The position numbers were made by a program, and so were the translations under genes. DNA of 64,000 nt. Source: JAJPGZ01 sp038229295 (GTDB taxonomy: Bacteria > Verrucomicrobiota > Verrucomicrobiia > Chthoniobacterales > UBA10450). The notes beneath the pieces are model-generated. The model did no database searches, was not told where the DNA came from, and worked only from the letters and a program-made list of their open reading frames with translations. Where the stretch lies: the NCBI GenBank assembly GCA_038229295.1, contig JBBROO010000008.1, positions 14,480 to 78,479 of the forward strand. The letters are read 5' to 3'. Shown in pieces: positions 26,122 to 34,894 of the stretch. Within the stretch, counting starts at the first letter, position 1. Each line of letters opens with the position of its first letter.

Positions 26122-27726
26122 ATGGACGCCCGGCTCGCAATCGATAGCTCCGTCCTGCTTCTTTATTTCTTCGTCATCATCTTCATCGGCCTGCGCATGG
26201 GCCGGAAGGAAGATAATTTGGAAGATTTCGCGCTCGGCGGCCGGCGCATTCCGTGGTGGGCCGTGCTCGCGTCACTCGTCGCCGCCGAAACGAGCGCGGG
26301 CACATTTTTCGGAACGCCTGGCGAAGGCTTTGCATTGCGCAATTACACCTACTTGCAGCTCGCGTTCGGCACCATCATTGGCCGCATTCTTGTTAGCTAC
26401 ATTTTCATCAAGCCGTACTACGACTACAAAGTTTTCTCGATCTACGAATACCTCACTGCGCGTTTCGGCGTCGCGAGTAAGAACGCGGCGTCGGCAGTTT
26501 TCATGATCACACGTCTGCTCGCGTCCGGCGCGCGTTTGTATGTCGCAGCCATCGCGCTCGCGCTCGCTTACGAAATGATCAGCGGGACGCGGCCTAACCA
26601 AACCCAAACGCTTTGGATTTATATCGGCGCCACCGTCGTCATCGTCATGCTCACGGCCGTTTACACGACGCTCGGTGGAATCAAAGCCGTCATCTGGACT
26701 GATTTGATTCAAGCTTCGATCATGATCGGCAGCGCATTGATCGCGCTCGGTTTGCTTTACTCCGCCATTCCTGGCGGCTGGCACGAAATCGTAGAACGTC
26801 ACGGCGCGTTTAAGGCCTCGGATCTCATCGCGACCGGTCTCGATCCCGCGCGACACGGTTGGGATCAGATCAAGGGAATGTTCGAAACGGAGTACACCAT
26901 TTTTGCCGGCTTGATTGGATCGGTGTTCATCACCATGGGCACGCATGGCACCGACCAGGACATGGTGCAGCGAATGTTGACCGCGCGCGATATTCGCCGG
27001 AGTCGCCGCTCACTGATTCTCTCCGGGCTCGCCGACATTCCGATCGCGTTCACGTTTCTCAGCATCGGCCTGTTGCTCTGGGTTTATTATCAAGCGCATC
27101 CCGATCCGACGTTATCGAAAACGCCTAACGAAACCTTCTGCCATTTTATTCTCTACCAAATGCCCACCGGGCTGCGCGGATTACTCATCGCCGGAATTTT
27201 CGCCACCGCCATGGGTTCGCTCAGCACCGCGCTGAACGCGCTCGCTACCAGTTTCACGCGCGATTGGTATCAGCCCTACATCAATCCGGCCGCGACCGAG
27301 GAACAAAGTCTCCGCGCGGTGCGCTGGGCCACGGTCTGGTTCTCGGTGCTCATGATCATCGTGGCCTCGACCACAGCGTATCTCGTCATCGTGTATCCAA
27401 AGGTCCGCATCATCCCGATCGTCCTCGGCATTTTCGGCTACACCTACGGCTCGCTCCTCGGCGTTTTCTTTTGCGGAATGCTCACGAAAATGCGCGGCAA
27501 CGATCGCGGCAACATCATCGCCATGGTGACCGGCTTCATCGTCGTGTCGATCTTGAGCGGATTGCCGAACAACATCGCCGGAATCTTCGGCACAAAATTC
27601 TACGAACAGCCGACGTGGCTGCCGGTGATGGAATTCCCGTGGTGGATTTGTTTCGGAACCATCGTCACGTTTTTCGTCGCGATTGGTTTCCGGACGACGC
27701 GCGAGCATCTCCCCCCACCAGCTTAA
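26122..27726 (+). CDS. Sodium:solute symporter (SSS family)
   Basis: 534 residues, about 13 membrane helices. ATG 26122 is used because it begins MDARLAIDSSVLLLYFFVII, the first helix; it is itself the end of a decamer copy (AAGATCGACATG at 26113-26124). The block GGRRIPWWAVLASLVAAETS in helix 2 is characteristic of the SSS family, as are TVYTTLGGIKAVIWTD-like residues and FATAMGSLSTALNALAT late in the protein. It co-transports Na+ with an organic solute (sugar, proline, pantothenate or similar); substrate unknown. Confidence 0.92.
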   Translation: MDARLAIDSSVLLLYFFVIIFIGLRMGRKEDNLEDFALGGRRIPWWAVLASLVAAETSAGTFFGTPGEGFALRNYTYLQLAFGTIIGRILVSYIFIKPYYDYKVFSIYEYLTARFGVASKNAASAVFMITRLLASGARLYVAAIALALAYEMISGTRPNQTQTLWIYIGATVVIVMLTAVYTTLGGIKAVIWTDLIQASIMIGSALIALGLLYSAIPGGWHEIVERHGAFKASDLIATGLDPARHGWDQIKGMFETEYTIFAGLIGSVFITMGTHGTDQDMVQRMLTARDIRRSRRSLILSGLADIPIAFTFLSIGLLLWVYYQAHPDPTLSKTPNETFCHFILYQMPTGLRGLLIAGIFATAMGSLSTALNALATSFTRDWYQPYINPAATEEQSLRAVRWATVWFSVLMIIVASTTAYLVIVYPKVRIIPIVLGIFGYTYGSLLGVFFCGMLTKMRGNDRGNIIAMVTGFIVVSILSGLPNNIAGIFGTKFYEQPTWLPVMEFPWWICFGTIVTFFVAIGFRTTREHLPPPA

Positions 27727-28274
27727 GGTCTGACCGCTCTCCACTGCTCCGTCAGTCCGCGCTCGGCAATTTCCTTTTCGAGCAATGCAAGATCGACATC
27801 CGTTGCCGCCAGCATGCCGCGAATATCGCGCACATGTTTTTCGCTCCCGCCTTCGCGATAGAATTCGAGTTTATGCACGATGACGTACTCAGGAGGCGCG
27901 AGCCATACCGGAATGTCGCCAACGGCCAACGCCCTGCGATTCGCAAAAGCCCATCGTTCGAAGGCATTTCCCGTCGCGATGTAAACGTCAGCTTTATAGA
28001 TCGTGTGTTGGTGGATCAGATTGAAATGTCCATGGTCAGGTCGAGCTGATTCCGACTGAATGACATCCGCCGGAGGACAATAAAAGTGCGCTTCTGGAAA
28101 TGCCGATGAAAACTGCGCGGCATCATGTTCTTTTACTACCGCAACAACATCGACATCGAGAGTGCTGCGCCGTTCTCCGTACGCGCTCGCTGCGATTGAC
28201 CCGACCGTCATCCACGGGACGCCGAGCGCGTTCAAGCCCGGAGCGAAAATTGCCAGTGGATTATCTTCCGGCAT
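27723..28274 (-). CDS. Nucleotidyltransferase-fold protein
   Basis: About 183 residues from ATG 28274 (MPEDNPLAIFAPGL). GSIAASAYGERRSTLDVDVV fits the nucleotidyltransferase superfamily signature G[GS]…S…G…R.T.D.D, seen in AbiEii-like and DUF6036-type proteins, and a later EYVIVHKLEFYREGGSEKHVRDI block is typical too. It overlaps the small upstream gene by 14 bases, forming a two-gene unit reminiscent of toxin-antitoxin modules of the nucleotidyltransferase type. Toxin activity is inference only. It abuts the symporter stop convergently. Confidence 0.75.
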   Translation of the reverse strand: MPEDNPLAIFAPGLNALGVPWMTVGSIAASAYGERRSTLDVDVVAVVKEHDAAQFSSAFPEAHFYCPPADVIQSESARPDHGHFNLIHQHTIYKADVYIATGNAFERWAFANRRALAVGDIPVWLAPPEYVIVHKLEFYREGGSEKHVRDIRGMLAATDVDLALLEKEIAERGLTEQWRAVRP

Positions 28275-28464
28275 TGCGAATTTCTTCACGCAATGCATCC
28301 GCCACTTGATTGTCAGACCAATCAGGATGCTCGGTCCGAATCACCGCCGCACGCAACCCACGCACACTTTCAATTCCGGCCAAAGCAAGATCGAGCCGTC
28401 GCTGCAGTGACATTTTGCGGAGCGCTTTGACCTGCTCGGGATGAAGACCGCCTTCGACGAACAT
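28261..28464 (-). CDS. Small protein paired with a nucleotidyltransferase
   Basis: 67 residues, MFVEGGLHPEQVKALRKMSL at the start and a central block AAVIRTEHPDWSDNQVADAL that I associate with a small-protein family often encoded next to nucleotidyltransferase-fold proteins. Helical and charged, no membrane or signal segment. The 14-base overlap with the downstream gene suggests coupled translation. It could be an antitoxin-like or partner subunit; this is not proven. Confidence 0.65.
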   Translation of the reverse strand: MFVEGGLHPEQVKALRKMSLQRRLDLALAGIESVRGLRAAVIRTEHPDWSDNQVADALREEIRNAGR

Positions 28465-28472
28465 GATTGAAT

Positions 28473-30248
28473 TTAGCCGCTCTTCTTTTCTGACGCGAGT
28501 TTGATTCCCAAATCGCGCAACTGGCGTGGATCGACATCGGCGGGTGATTGCGACATCAAATCCATCCCGCGATTATTTTTCGGGAACGCCATCACATCGC
28601 GGATCGATTCTTCGCCGCAGACCAGCATGACCAGGCGATCGAGACCGAGCGCAATGCCGCCGTGCGGCGGCGCGCCCAGTTTAAAGGCGCGAAGCAAATG
28701 GCCGAACATCGATTGTCGATCTTCCGCGCTGATCCCGAGGGCTTCGAACATCTTCTCCTGTAATTCCGGTTCGAAGATTCGCATGCTGCCGCCGCCGATC
28801 TCGACGCCGTTCAAGACAACGTCGTAAGCTTCCGCGCGAATCTCGCCGAACTTTTTCGCTTCAAGCAGCGCCATGTCTTCCGCTTTCGGCCGCGTGAACG
28901 GATGATGCACCGCGTTCCATTTGTTTTCCTCCGCGCTGAATTGGAGCAATGGAAAATCGGTCACCCAAAGAAAATCCAACTGCGCAAGATCGACAATCAA
29001 TTTTTGCATCTCGGCGATGCGTAATCGAATTCGGCCGAGCACTTCACAGGCGATGTCCCATTTGTCCGCCGCGAACAAAATCAAATCGCCTTCTTCGATC
29101 TCTAACTTCGTTTGCAACGCCGCCTTCTCTGCGTCGCTGAAAAATTTCACGATCGGCGATTTCCATTCCCCGCCCTCGATCTTGATGAACGCGAGTCCTT
29201 TCGCGCCAAAGTTTTTTGCGATCTCCGTTAGCTCGTCGGTCTGACCAATCGTTAGCAGCGCAAACTTCTTCGCGTTGATCGCCTTCACCACGCCGCCGGA
29301 ATCGAGTGCTCCGCGGAAAACTTTGAAGCTACTGGCGCGAAACTCTTCGCTCAGATCGACAAGTTCCATTCCGAAACGTCGGTCGGGTTTGTCGCTGCCG
29401 AATCGACTGATTGCTTCCCGATACGTTAGCCGTTCGAACGGCGTCTTGATGTCGATCTTGCGCGACGCTTTGAAGATGGCCGCGAGCATTCCTTCAGTCA
29501 GCGTGTAGATGTCCTCCGGCTCGACGAACGACGCTTCGATGTCGATCTGGGTGAATTCCGGTTGCCGATCGGCGCGCAAATCTTCATCGCGAAAACATTT
29601 CGCGATCTGAAAATATTTTTCGACACCGCCGACCATGAGCAGCTGCTTGTATTGCTGCGGCGCCTGCGGCAGCGCGTAAAATTTTCCCGGCGTCAATCGG
29701 CTCGGCACCAAAAAATCCCGCGCGCCTTCCGGCGTGCTCTTCGAAAGAATCGGCGTCTCGACCTCGATGAATCCCTGGCTATCGAGAAAATCGCGCGTCG
29801 CTTTGGTAACTTGATGTCGCAGCCGCAGATTGCGCGCGAGTCGCGGTCGGCGCAGATCGAAATAGCGATAGGTCAGCCGGAGATCTTCGTTGTGAATGTC
29901 GGCGTCAATCGCGAACGGCAAATCGTCCGCGCGATTGAGCACGTGCAATTCCGTTGGCACAACTTCGATATCGCCGGTTGCCAATTTCGGATTTTCCGTT
30001 CCGGGCACACGCGGCGCGACTTTTCCTGAAATCTGAATCACATCTTCGCTGCGCAAATGATGAGACTGCTTCGCGAGATCGGCATTTTCCTCCGGTCGGA
30101 AGACAACTTGCGTGAGACCTTCGCGATCACGCAGATCGATGAAAATCACCCCGCCGTGATCACGCGATCCGTGCACCCATCCGGCCAGCGTCGCCTGCTT
30201 GCCGATGTCGATCTTGCGAAGTGAATTGCAATCGTGCGTGCGGTACAT
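28473..30248 (-). CDS. aspS: Aspartyl-tRNA synthetase
   Basis: About 591 residues. N-terminal OB-fold (MYRTHDCNSLRK, LAGWVHGSRDHGGVIFIDLR), class II motif 2 (FRDEDLRADRQPEFTQID) and motif 3 (GIALGLDRLVML), plus the bacterial GAD insertion. Bacterial AspRS of this type may also charge Asn-tRNA. ATG 30248 fits other AspRS N-termini; a TTG at 30257 overlaps the hisS stop as TTGA and is an alternative. Decamer copies at 28714, 28986, 29450 and 30206. Confidence 0.95.
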   Translation of the reverse strand: MYRTHDCNSLRKIDIGKQATLAGWVHGSRDHGGVIFIDLRDREGLTQVVFRPEENADLAKQSHHLRSEDVIQISGKVAPRVPGTENPKLATGDIEVVPTELHVLNRADDLPFAIDADIHNEDLRLTYRYFDLRRPRLARNLRLRHQVTKATRDFLDSQGFIEVETPILSKSTPEGARDFLVPSRLTPGKFYALPQAPQQYKQLLMVGGVEKYFQIAKCFRDEDLRADRQPEFTQIDIEASFVEPEDIYTLTEGMLAAIFKASRKIDIKTPFERLTYREAISRFGSDKPDRRFGMELVDLSEEFRASSFKVFRGALDSGGVVKAINAKKFALLTIGQTDELTEIAKNFGAKGLAFIKIEGGEWKSPIVKFFSDAEKAALQTKLEIEEGDLILFAADKWDIACEVLGRIRLRIAEMQKLIVDLAQLDFLWVTDFPLLQFSAEENKWNAVHHPFTRPKAEDMALLEAKKFGEIRAEAYDVVLNGVEIGGGSMRIFEPELQEKMFEALGISAEDRQSMFGHLLRAFKLGAPPHGGIALGLDRLVMLVCGEESIRDVMAFPKNNRGMDLMSQSPADVDPRQLRDLGIKLASEKKSG

Positions 30249-30253
30249 GCGAC

Positions 30254-31516
30254 TCAATAATTGGCCAATCTAAATAATTCACCTATTTGGGCGATCAACT
30301 CATCGTGGGGAACCAAACTCTCCCCGCGTGTGGCCATATCTTTCACTTTCACCTGCGGCCATTCGTCGCCGTAAAGAATGGCGAGAGTCGCGCCCAAATC
30401 TTCGGCGGTTTGAAATTGTTTGCCGACTTTGGCGGCGGCGAATGGGTAATCAACGCGATAACCTTTTTCTCGAAGCTGCTGGATTTGCGCGAGCGCATCG
30501 GCGCGGCGTTCTTCCTTCGCGATGACGATGTAGATGTCGATCTTGCGTTCATCGCGCGCGGCCCTCTCCATTTGCTCGCGCGCTTGCTCGCGGTCGCGAA
30601 TCAGTTCGCCGAGAACGACGTCGCCCATGGCGAAACCGAGTGCGGTCAACGAAACGGCGCCGTCGCTCAGTTGCCCGATTAAATTGTTGTAGCGTCCGCC
30701 GCCGGCGATGGCGCGCAGTTTCCCGGCGCGGTCAAAAACTTCGAACACCGTGCCGGTGTAGTAGGCGAGACCGCGCACGATGCGCACATCGATGTCGACA
30801 TATTGGGCGAGATCGCGCGCGCCCAGACCATCGACCAGCCGGTCGAGTTTTTCGCTGCGACCGCCTTCCTGCAAGATCGACATCACCGGGTCGGCCAGTT
30901 CGCCCAGCTTCTCCGCCGTTTTCTCGCGCGGTTCGCGCTCAGATTTATCGATCGTCTGCAAGACTTCGTCCCAACGTTCGCTCGGCAATTTTTGTTTCTG
31001 CAAAAAATCGGTCCAGAATTCGCGGTCGCTGATTCGGACAACGAAATCCTTCTCCGTAAATCCAAACCCGCGCAGGATATCGATGCAGAGCGCGATCAGT
31101 TCGACATCGGCCGCGAAATCGCTTTCGCCGATGATGTCGCAGTTGAGCTGGTAATGCTCGCGCAAACGTCCGCGCTGTTGTTTCTCGTAGCGAAAGAATT
31201 GCCCAATGGAAAACCACTTCAGCGGTTTTTTGAATTCGCGGTCGTGCGCGGCGACGACGCGCGCGAGGGTCGGCGTTAATTCCGGACGCAGCGCGACTTC
31301 GCGTTCGCCCTTGTCGGTGAAGTTAAAAAGCTGGCCGATGATTTCGTGACCGCTCTTTTTTCGGTAAAGCTCGGTCGATTCCAGGATCGGCCCGTCCCAT
31401 TCGACGAATCCGTAGCGGCGCGCGATCTCCCGCCATTGGGCGAAGATGTAATTTCGTGCGGCGCAATCGTTCGGCAAAAAATCGCGGAACCCGGGCAATG
31501 TTTGCATTGCGCTCAT
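30254..31516 (-). CDS. hisS: Histidyl-tRNA synthetase
   Basis: About 420 residues from ATG 31516 (MSAMQTLPGFRDFLPNDCAA). HisRS signatures: motif 2 around FSIGQFFRYEKQQRGRLREH (with LNCDIIG following), motif A region LAYYTGTVFEVFDRAG, and motif 3 region with LGFAMGDVVLGELI, plus the C-terminal anticodon-binding domain (VIAKEERRADALAQIQQLRE). It is upstream of aspS in a tight hisS-aspS operon, a common pairing. The longer frame to 31555 includes a decamer copy at its N-terminus (31537) and is unlikely to be translated. Confidence 0.95.
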   Translation of the reverse strand: MSAMQTLPGFRDFLPNDCAARNYIFAQWREIARRYGFVEWDGPILESTELYRKKSGHEIIGQLFNFTDKGEREVALRPELTPTLARVVAAHDREFKKPLKWFSIGQFFRYEKQQRGRLREHYQLNCDIIGESDFAADVELIALCIDILRGFGFTEKDFVVRISDREFWTDFLQKQKLPSERWDEVLQTIDKSEREPREKTAEKLGELADPVMSILQEGGRSEKLDRLVDGLGARDLAQYVDIDVRIVRGLAYYTGTVFEVFDRAGKLRAIAGGGRYNNLIGQLSDGAVSLTALGFAMGDVVLGELIRDREQAREQMERAARDERKIDIYIVIAKEERRADALAQIQQLREKGYRVDYPFAAAKVGKQFQTAEDLGATLAILYGDEWPQVKVKDMATRGESLVPHDELIAQIGELFRLANY

Positions 31517-31640
31517 AAAATGATGCGACCGCGCGATGTCGATCTTACGAAACAAGAGTGGAGATGAATAAACTCCCGCTGGAACGAGTCGGATACAGTC
31601 ACGACGGAGAGCATCCGTTTAACCAAAGCAAAGGACAAAT

Positions 31641-32075
31641 ATGAAACACACCAGATTAATGAAAATATTGGCCGCGGGTGCGGCAGGCGCGGTCGCATTG
31701 AGCACAGCTTTCGCGCAAACTGAAGCCACTACAACCACAACCAGCGCGGGTCTCGGCGGCGTGAGTGAGAGCACCACGACCACTTCGACTCTCAACGGCA
31801 CGGGGACTATCTCGGCCTACACGCCGGGTTCGGATTACATCCAGTTCCGTAGCGAAACGAGCACGGCGCCGGTGAAATATTATTACACCAAGAAGACCGT
31901 GTTGGTCGACCCAACAGGCCGCCAGGTGGAATGGACCGCGCTCAAGCCAGACATGCCGGTGACTTACACCTACGTCAAAGAAGGCGATCGCATGGTCGTG
32001 AGCAAAGTGACGTTGGCCAAGCCGATCGTGACCGAAAAGGAAACGACGACGACAACGACGACGACCCGGCCGTAA
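31641..32075 (+). CDS. Small secreted Thr-rich protein
   Basis: 144 residues. Signal peptide MKHTRLMKILAAGAAGAVAL followed by STAFAQ; then a Thr/Ser-rich segment, a central folded-looking region (DYIQFRSETSTAPVKYYYTK … TALKPDMPVTYTYVKEGDRM) and a terminal run of threonines. A good ribosome-binding stretch (AAAGGACAAAT) precedes the ATG, and a strong terminator follows at 32108. The function is unknown; it looks like a one-gene transcript for a periplasmic protein. Confidence 0.75.
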   Translation: MKHTRLMKILAAGAAGAVALSTAFAQTEATTTTTSAGLGGVSESTTTTSTLNGTGTISAYTPGSDYIQFRSETSTAPVKYYYTKKTVLVDPTGRQVEWTALKPDMPVTYTYVKEGDRMVVSKVTLAKPIVTEKETTTTTTTTRP

Positions 32076-32107
32076 GGCTTTGTCGAACTAGTTAGGCAAA
32101 ATTCAAG

Positions 32108-32140
32108 GCGCCCGCGGTGAAAACTGCGGGCGCTTTTTTT
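32108..32140 (+). terminator. Rho-independent terminator
   Basis: Perfect stem GCGCCCGC (32108-32115) and GCGGGCGC (32126-32133) around a ten-base loop, followed by seven T residues (32134-32140). It ends the small secreted protein transcript and lies before the convergent galE. Confidence 0.93.
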
Positions 32141-32145
32141 GCGGC

Positions 32146-33117
32146 TTAATCCTCGTAACCGCGCGGAAATTTCTGGTGCCATTTCCAGGCGCTTTCCAGA
32201 ATCGCGTCGAGCGATTCGAACTTTGGTTGCCAGCCAAGTTCGCTTTTTATTTTCTCCGATGCCGCGACTAGCCGCGGCGGATCGCCTGGACGGCGCGGCT
32301 TTTCCACGATGTCGATCTTGCACCCAGTCACTTTGCGAGCTGCGTCGATCACTTCTCGGACGCTCGAGCCGCCGCCGGTGCCGAGATTGTAGAATTCACT
32401 TTTTGGCGAATCGAGAGCGAGCATGTGCGCACGCGCAAGATCGACAATGTGGATGTAATCGCGAATGCAGGTGCCATCGGGCGTGCCGTAATCGGTCCCG
32501 TAAATTTCGACGTGCGATTTTTCTCCGAGCGCGACCTTGAGCACGTTCGGGATGAGATGCGTCTCGACGCGATGATGTTCTCCGAATTTTTCGGATGCGC
32601 CCGCGGCGTTGAAATAACGCAACGCGACAAATCGCAGCTCGTGAATGTCGCCGTACCACCGCGAAACTTTTTCGAACGCGAGTTTTGATTCGCCGTAGGG
32701 ATTGATGGGGCGATGCGGCAAACTTTCGTCGATGGGCGAGCGCTCGGGTGTGCCGAAAATCGCGCACGTCGATGAAAAGACGAAACGCTTCACCTTCGCC
32801 GCGATCATGGCGTCTAGAAGATTGATTCCGTTCGCGACGTTGTTGCGAAAATATTTCGACGGGTCGCGCATCGATTCGGAAACGAGTGCGCTGGCCGCAA
32901 AATGCATGACCGCATCCGGCCGATGTGTGGACAAGATCGACATCGTTCCTTGTCGATCTTGCAGATCGCCCTCCAGAAATCGCGCGCGGCCGTCGATCGC
33001 CGCGCGATGGCCTTCGCTCAGATTATCGAGGATCGCGACTTCGTGGCCTTCATCGAGCAGAAGCTCCGCGCAGATGCTGCCGATGTAGCCCGCGCCGCCG
33101 ACCACCAAAATTTTCAT
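32146..33117 (-). CDS. galE: UDP-glucose 4-epimerase
   Basis: 323 residues from ATG 33117 (MKILVVGGAGYIGSICAELL), an extended SDR with the NAD motif GGAGYIG, the catalytic YxxxK in NPYGESKLAFE and the GALE-type YFNAAGASEKFGEHH. It interconverts UDP-glucose and UDP-galactose for surface polysaccharides. The region GDLQDRQGTMSILSTHRPDA is normally variable and here is made of two head-to-head decamers (32933/32951). The gene holds two more copies (32310, 32438). Confidence 0.94.
   Translation of the reverse strand: MKILVVGGAGYIGSICAELLLDEGHEVAILDNLSEGHRAAIDGRARFLEGDLQDRQGTMSILSTHRPDAVMHFAASALVSESMRDPSKYFRNNVANGINLLDAMIAAKVKRFVFSSTCAIFGTPERSPIDESLPHRPINPYGESKLAFEKVSRWYGDIHELRFVALRYFNAAGASEKFGEHHRVETHLIPNVLKVALGEKSHVEIYGTDYGTPDGTCIRDYIHIVDLARAHMLALDSPKSEFYNLGTGGGSSVREVIDAARKVTGCKIDIVEKPRRPGDPPRLVAASEKIKSELGWQPKFESLDAILESAWKWHQKFPRGYED
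32932..32961. repeat. Head-to-head decamer pair in galE (11-bp inverted repeat)
   Basis: CAAGATCGACA (32932-32942) and TGTCGATCTTG (32951-32961) form a perfect 11-base inverted repeat with an 8-base loop, encoding part of QDRQGTMSIL in galE. Confidence 0.95.
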
Positions 33118-33148
33118 CGCCGCCAACGTCGCCGGGTCTGGCGCTTAA

Positions 33149-33655
33149 TCAATCCAAAGCCGGCCGCGTCGAACCCTTCTTCTCCAGTCCCGCGATCATG
33201 CGTCGCGCAGTCGAATGTTTTTTGCGCGGATTCAAAACCTTGAGGCTTTGCTCGTTCGAACCCCATTGCAAAATGTCGATGTCGACATAACGCACGCCCC
33301 AACGTTTCATTTCGAGCCGGCTCGGTTTGTAGAGATCGATCGTGTTCGTGCCGACCAACGCCGTCCCGTAATCGTCGATCACATATTCCTGGTTCGTGTC
33401 GACAACGCGAAAGCGCGTCCCGAGCGGAAAGCGCGACCAATCCGCCGCTGCGCTCATGACGTGGCGGCCGGAAAGATATTCGCCGATGGCGTTACGCGGC
33501 CCGCCGCCTTTTTCAGCGCGAGCGTATGCGGTCGTTCGGACACGATGCATGCGATGGACATTAGTGGATGAAATCAGAGGCGACGGTTGTTGTTCGGCGC
33601 AACTCGCGAGTAAACATCCAGTCGCGATAACAACGGCAAGTTTTGTCGGGAACAT
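33149..33655 (-). CDS. Lipoprotein with a 3D (Asp-Asp-Asp) domain
   Basis: 168 residues. Lipoprotein signal with lipobox LLASC (MFPTKLAVVIATGCLLASCA). The C-terminal half is a 3D domain: MSAAADWSRFPLGTRFRVVD, YVIDDYGTALVGTNTIDLY, giving the double-psi beta-barrel and aspartates found in lytic transglycosylases (MltA C-terminus) and spore/germination proteins. A role in cell-wall turnover is likely but the gene lacks a separate MltA domain. A stretch of Arg/Lys ends the protein. Confidence 0.8.
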   Translation of the reverse strand: MFPTKLAVVIATGCLLASCAEQQPSPLISSTNVHRMHRVRTTAYARAEKGGGPRNAIGEYLSGRHVMSAAADWSRFPLGTRFRVVDTNQEYVIDDYGTALVGTNTIDLYKPSRLEMKRWGVRYVDIDILQWGSNEQSLKVLNPRKKHSTARRMIAGLEKKGSTRPALD

Positions 33656-33709
33656 CGCCGGCTCAATAACATTGCAGCGCGCAGTGGCAAGCGATACTTT
33701 CCCGCGCGA

Positions 33710-34354
33710 TTGTCGATCTTGTCCATGCGCGCGCTGTCAACGAGTCAGGTTTTTGTCGCCGAAAATGTTGTGCTCGATGGCCGGCTCGCGCTTTTTCATG
33801 AGCGCGAACGCTGGCTTGCGATTGCTGATCTCCATTTTGGTTACGAGCTCAGTCAACGGGCCGCCGGAAATCTTGTCCCGCTTTGGGGAATGCAAAGCAT
33901 CGAATCGCGCTTGCAGGAATTGTTGCGCGATTACGATCCGGCGCGGCTGGTCTTGTTAGGCGATCTCGTGCACGACCGAGCCGGCGCTCGCGATCTCGCC
34001 ACGCTCGTTCGGAAGCTGCGCGCATCGCGCGAAGTTCTTCTCATCGCCGGCAATCACGATCGCGGACTTCAAGATGTCGATCTTGTCGAGTCGTGGCAAA
34101 GCGACGGGTTTTACTTTCATCACGGTCATTGCGCGCTCGAATCCGCCGACGGCATTCAGATCATCGGCCACCATCATCCCGCCGGTGTCGTCCGCGACGG
34201 CGCGGGATTGCGTTTGAAACTGCCGGCCTTTGTTCAACAAAAAAAATGTTGGATCATGCCTGCGTTTTCTCCGTGGGCAGCCGGAGCCGAATGGCCGCGC
34301 GACGAAGAAGGCCGCATCTGGCTTTGTTCGCCCGAACGGGTTCTCCAAACGTAA
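33710..34354 (+). CDS. Metallophosphoesterase, PdeM-like
   Basis: 214 residues with the calcineurin-like metal motifs in order: LAIADLHFGYE, LLGDLVHD, IAGNHDRG and IIGHHHPAG. The N-terminal lead and motif order fit the ligase-associated DNA damage response endonuclease PdeM, but no ligase or exonuclease partner lies nearby. The first residues MSILSM come from a decamer copy (33711), so a start at the following Met (33725) is possible. A second copy (34075) encodes DVDL. Confidence 0.8.
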   Translation: MSILSMRALSTSQVFVAENVVLDGRLALFHERERWLAIADLHFGYELSQRAAGNLVPLWGMQSIESRLQELLRDYDPARLVLLGDLVHDRAGARDLATLVRKLRASREVLLIAGNHDRGLQDVDLVESWQSDGFYFHHGHCALESADGIQIIGHHHPAGVVRDGAGLRLKLPAFVQQKKCWIMPAFSPWAAGAEWPRDEEGRIWLCSPERVLQT

Positions 34355-34445
34355 GGTGGATCGCGACCTCCGGGCGCGATGACACAATTTTGGCGGCTGC
34401 GCCGCCCTTGCTTATCAACGCGCTCGGAGATCGCGTTCCACCTAG
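34354..34445. repeat. Nested inverted-repeat element between pdeM-like gene and mscL
   Basis: AGGTGGATCGCGACCTCCGG at the left and CGGAGATCGCGTTCCACCT at the right form an imperfect long inverted repeat; inside is a perfect GGCGGC-TGC-GCCGCC hairpin (34392-34406). It fills the space between two convergent genes and overlaps the mscL stop. It looks like a REP/MITE-type palindrome; a termination role is also possible. Confidence 0.7.
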
Positions 34446-34885
34446 AGTTCGCTTGTGCAATGCGGGCAGCGCGTCGCTTTCACCGGAATGGTCATTGCGC
34501 AAGCCGGGCAATCTTTCGACACCGGCGCGGTGTTTGGCTTCGGACGTTTCAGATTGTTGAAGAGGCGCACGACCAGGAAGATCGAGAACGAGACGATAAT
34601 GAAATTCACGAAGAGCGTGATGAACGCGCCGTAATTCCAAGTGATGGCACCGGCCTTGAGCGCGTCGGTTGTGTTTGTAAAGACAGTCGCGCCATCCTTT
34701 CCCGCCTTCAGCACGATGAACTTGTTCGAAAAATCGAGACCGCCCGTGAGCACACTGATCGGCGGCATGATGAGGTCCTTGACTAACGACCCCACGATTC
34801 CGGTAAACGCAACGCCGATGACGAGGCCGACGGCGAGATCGAACGCGTTTCCCTTAACCGCGAACTCTTTGAATTCTTTCCACAT
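34442..34885 (-). CDS. mscL: Large-conductance mechanosensitive channel with C-terminal zinc ribbon
   Basis: 147 residues. The MscL core is plain: MWKEFKEFAVKGNAFDLAVG, two membrane helices (VIGVAFTGIVGSLVKDLIMP and LFVNFIIVSFSIFLVVRLF). Unlike the usual charged helix, the C-terminus carries a CxxC…CxxC zinc ribbon (CPACAMTIPVKATRCPHC). The channel opens under membrane tension to release solutes in osmotic down-shock; the ribbon could modulate assembly or metal sensing, which is inference. It lies just before leuS on the same strand. Confidence 0.92.
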   Translation of the reverse strand: MWKEFKEFAVKGNAFDLAVGLVIGVAFTGIVGSLVKDLIMPPISVLTGGLDFSNKFIVLKAGKDGATVFTNTTDALKAGAITWNYGAFITLFVNFIIVSFSIFLVVRLFNNLKRPKPNTAPVSKDCPACAMTIPVKATRCPHCTSEL

Positions 34886-34894
34886 GGCGCCGGT

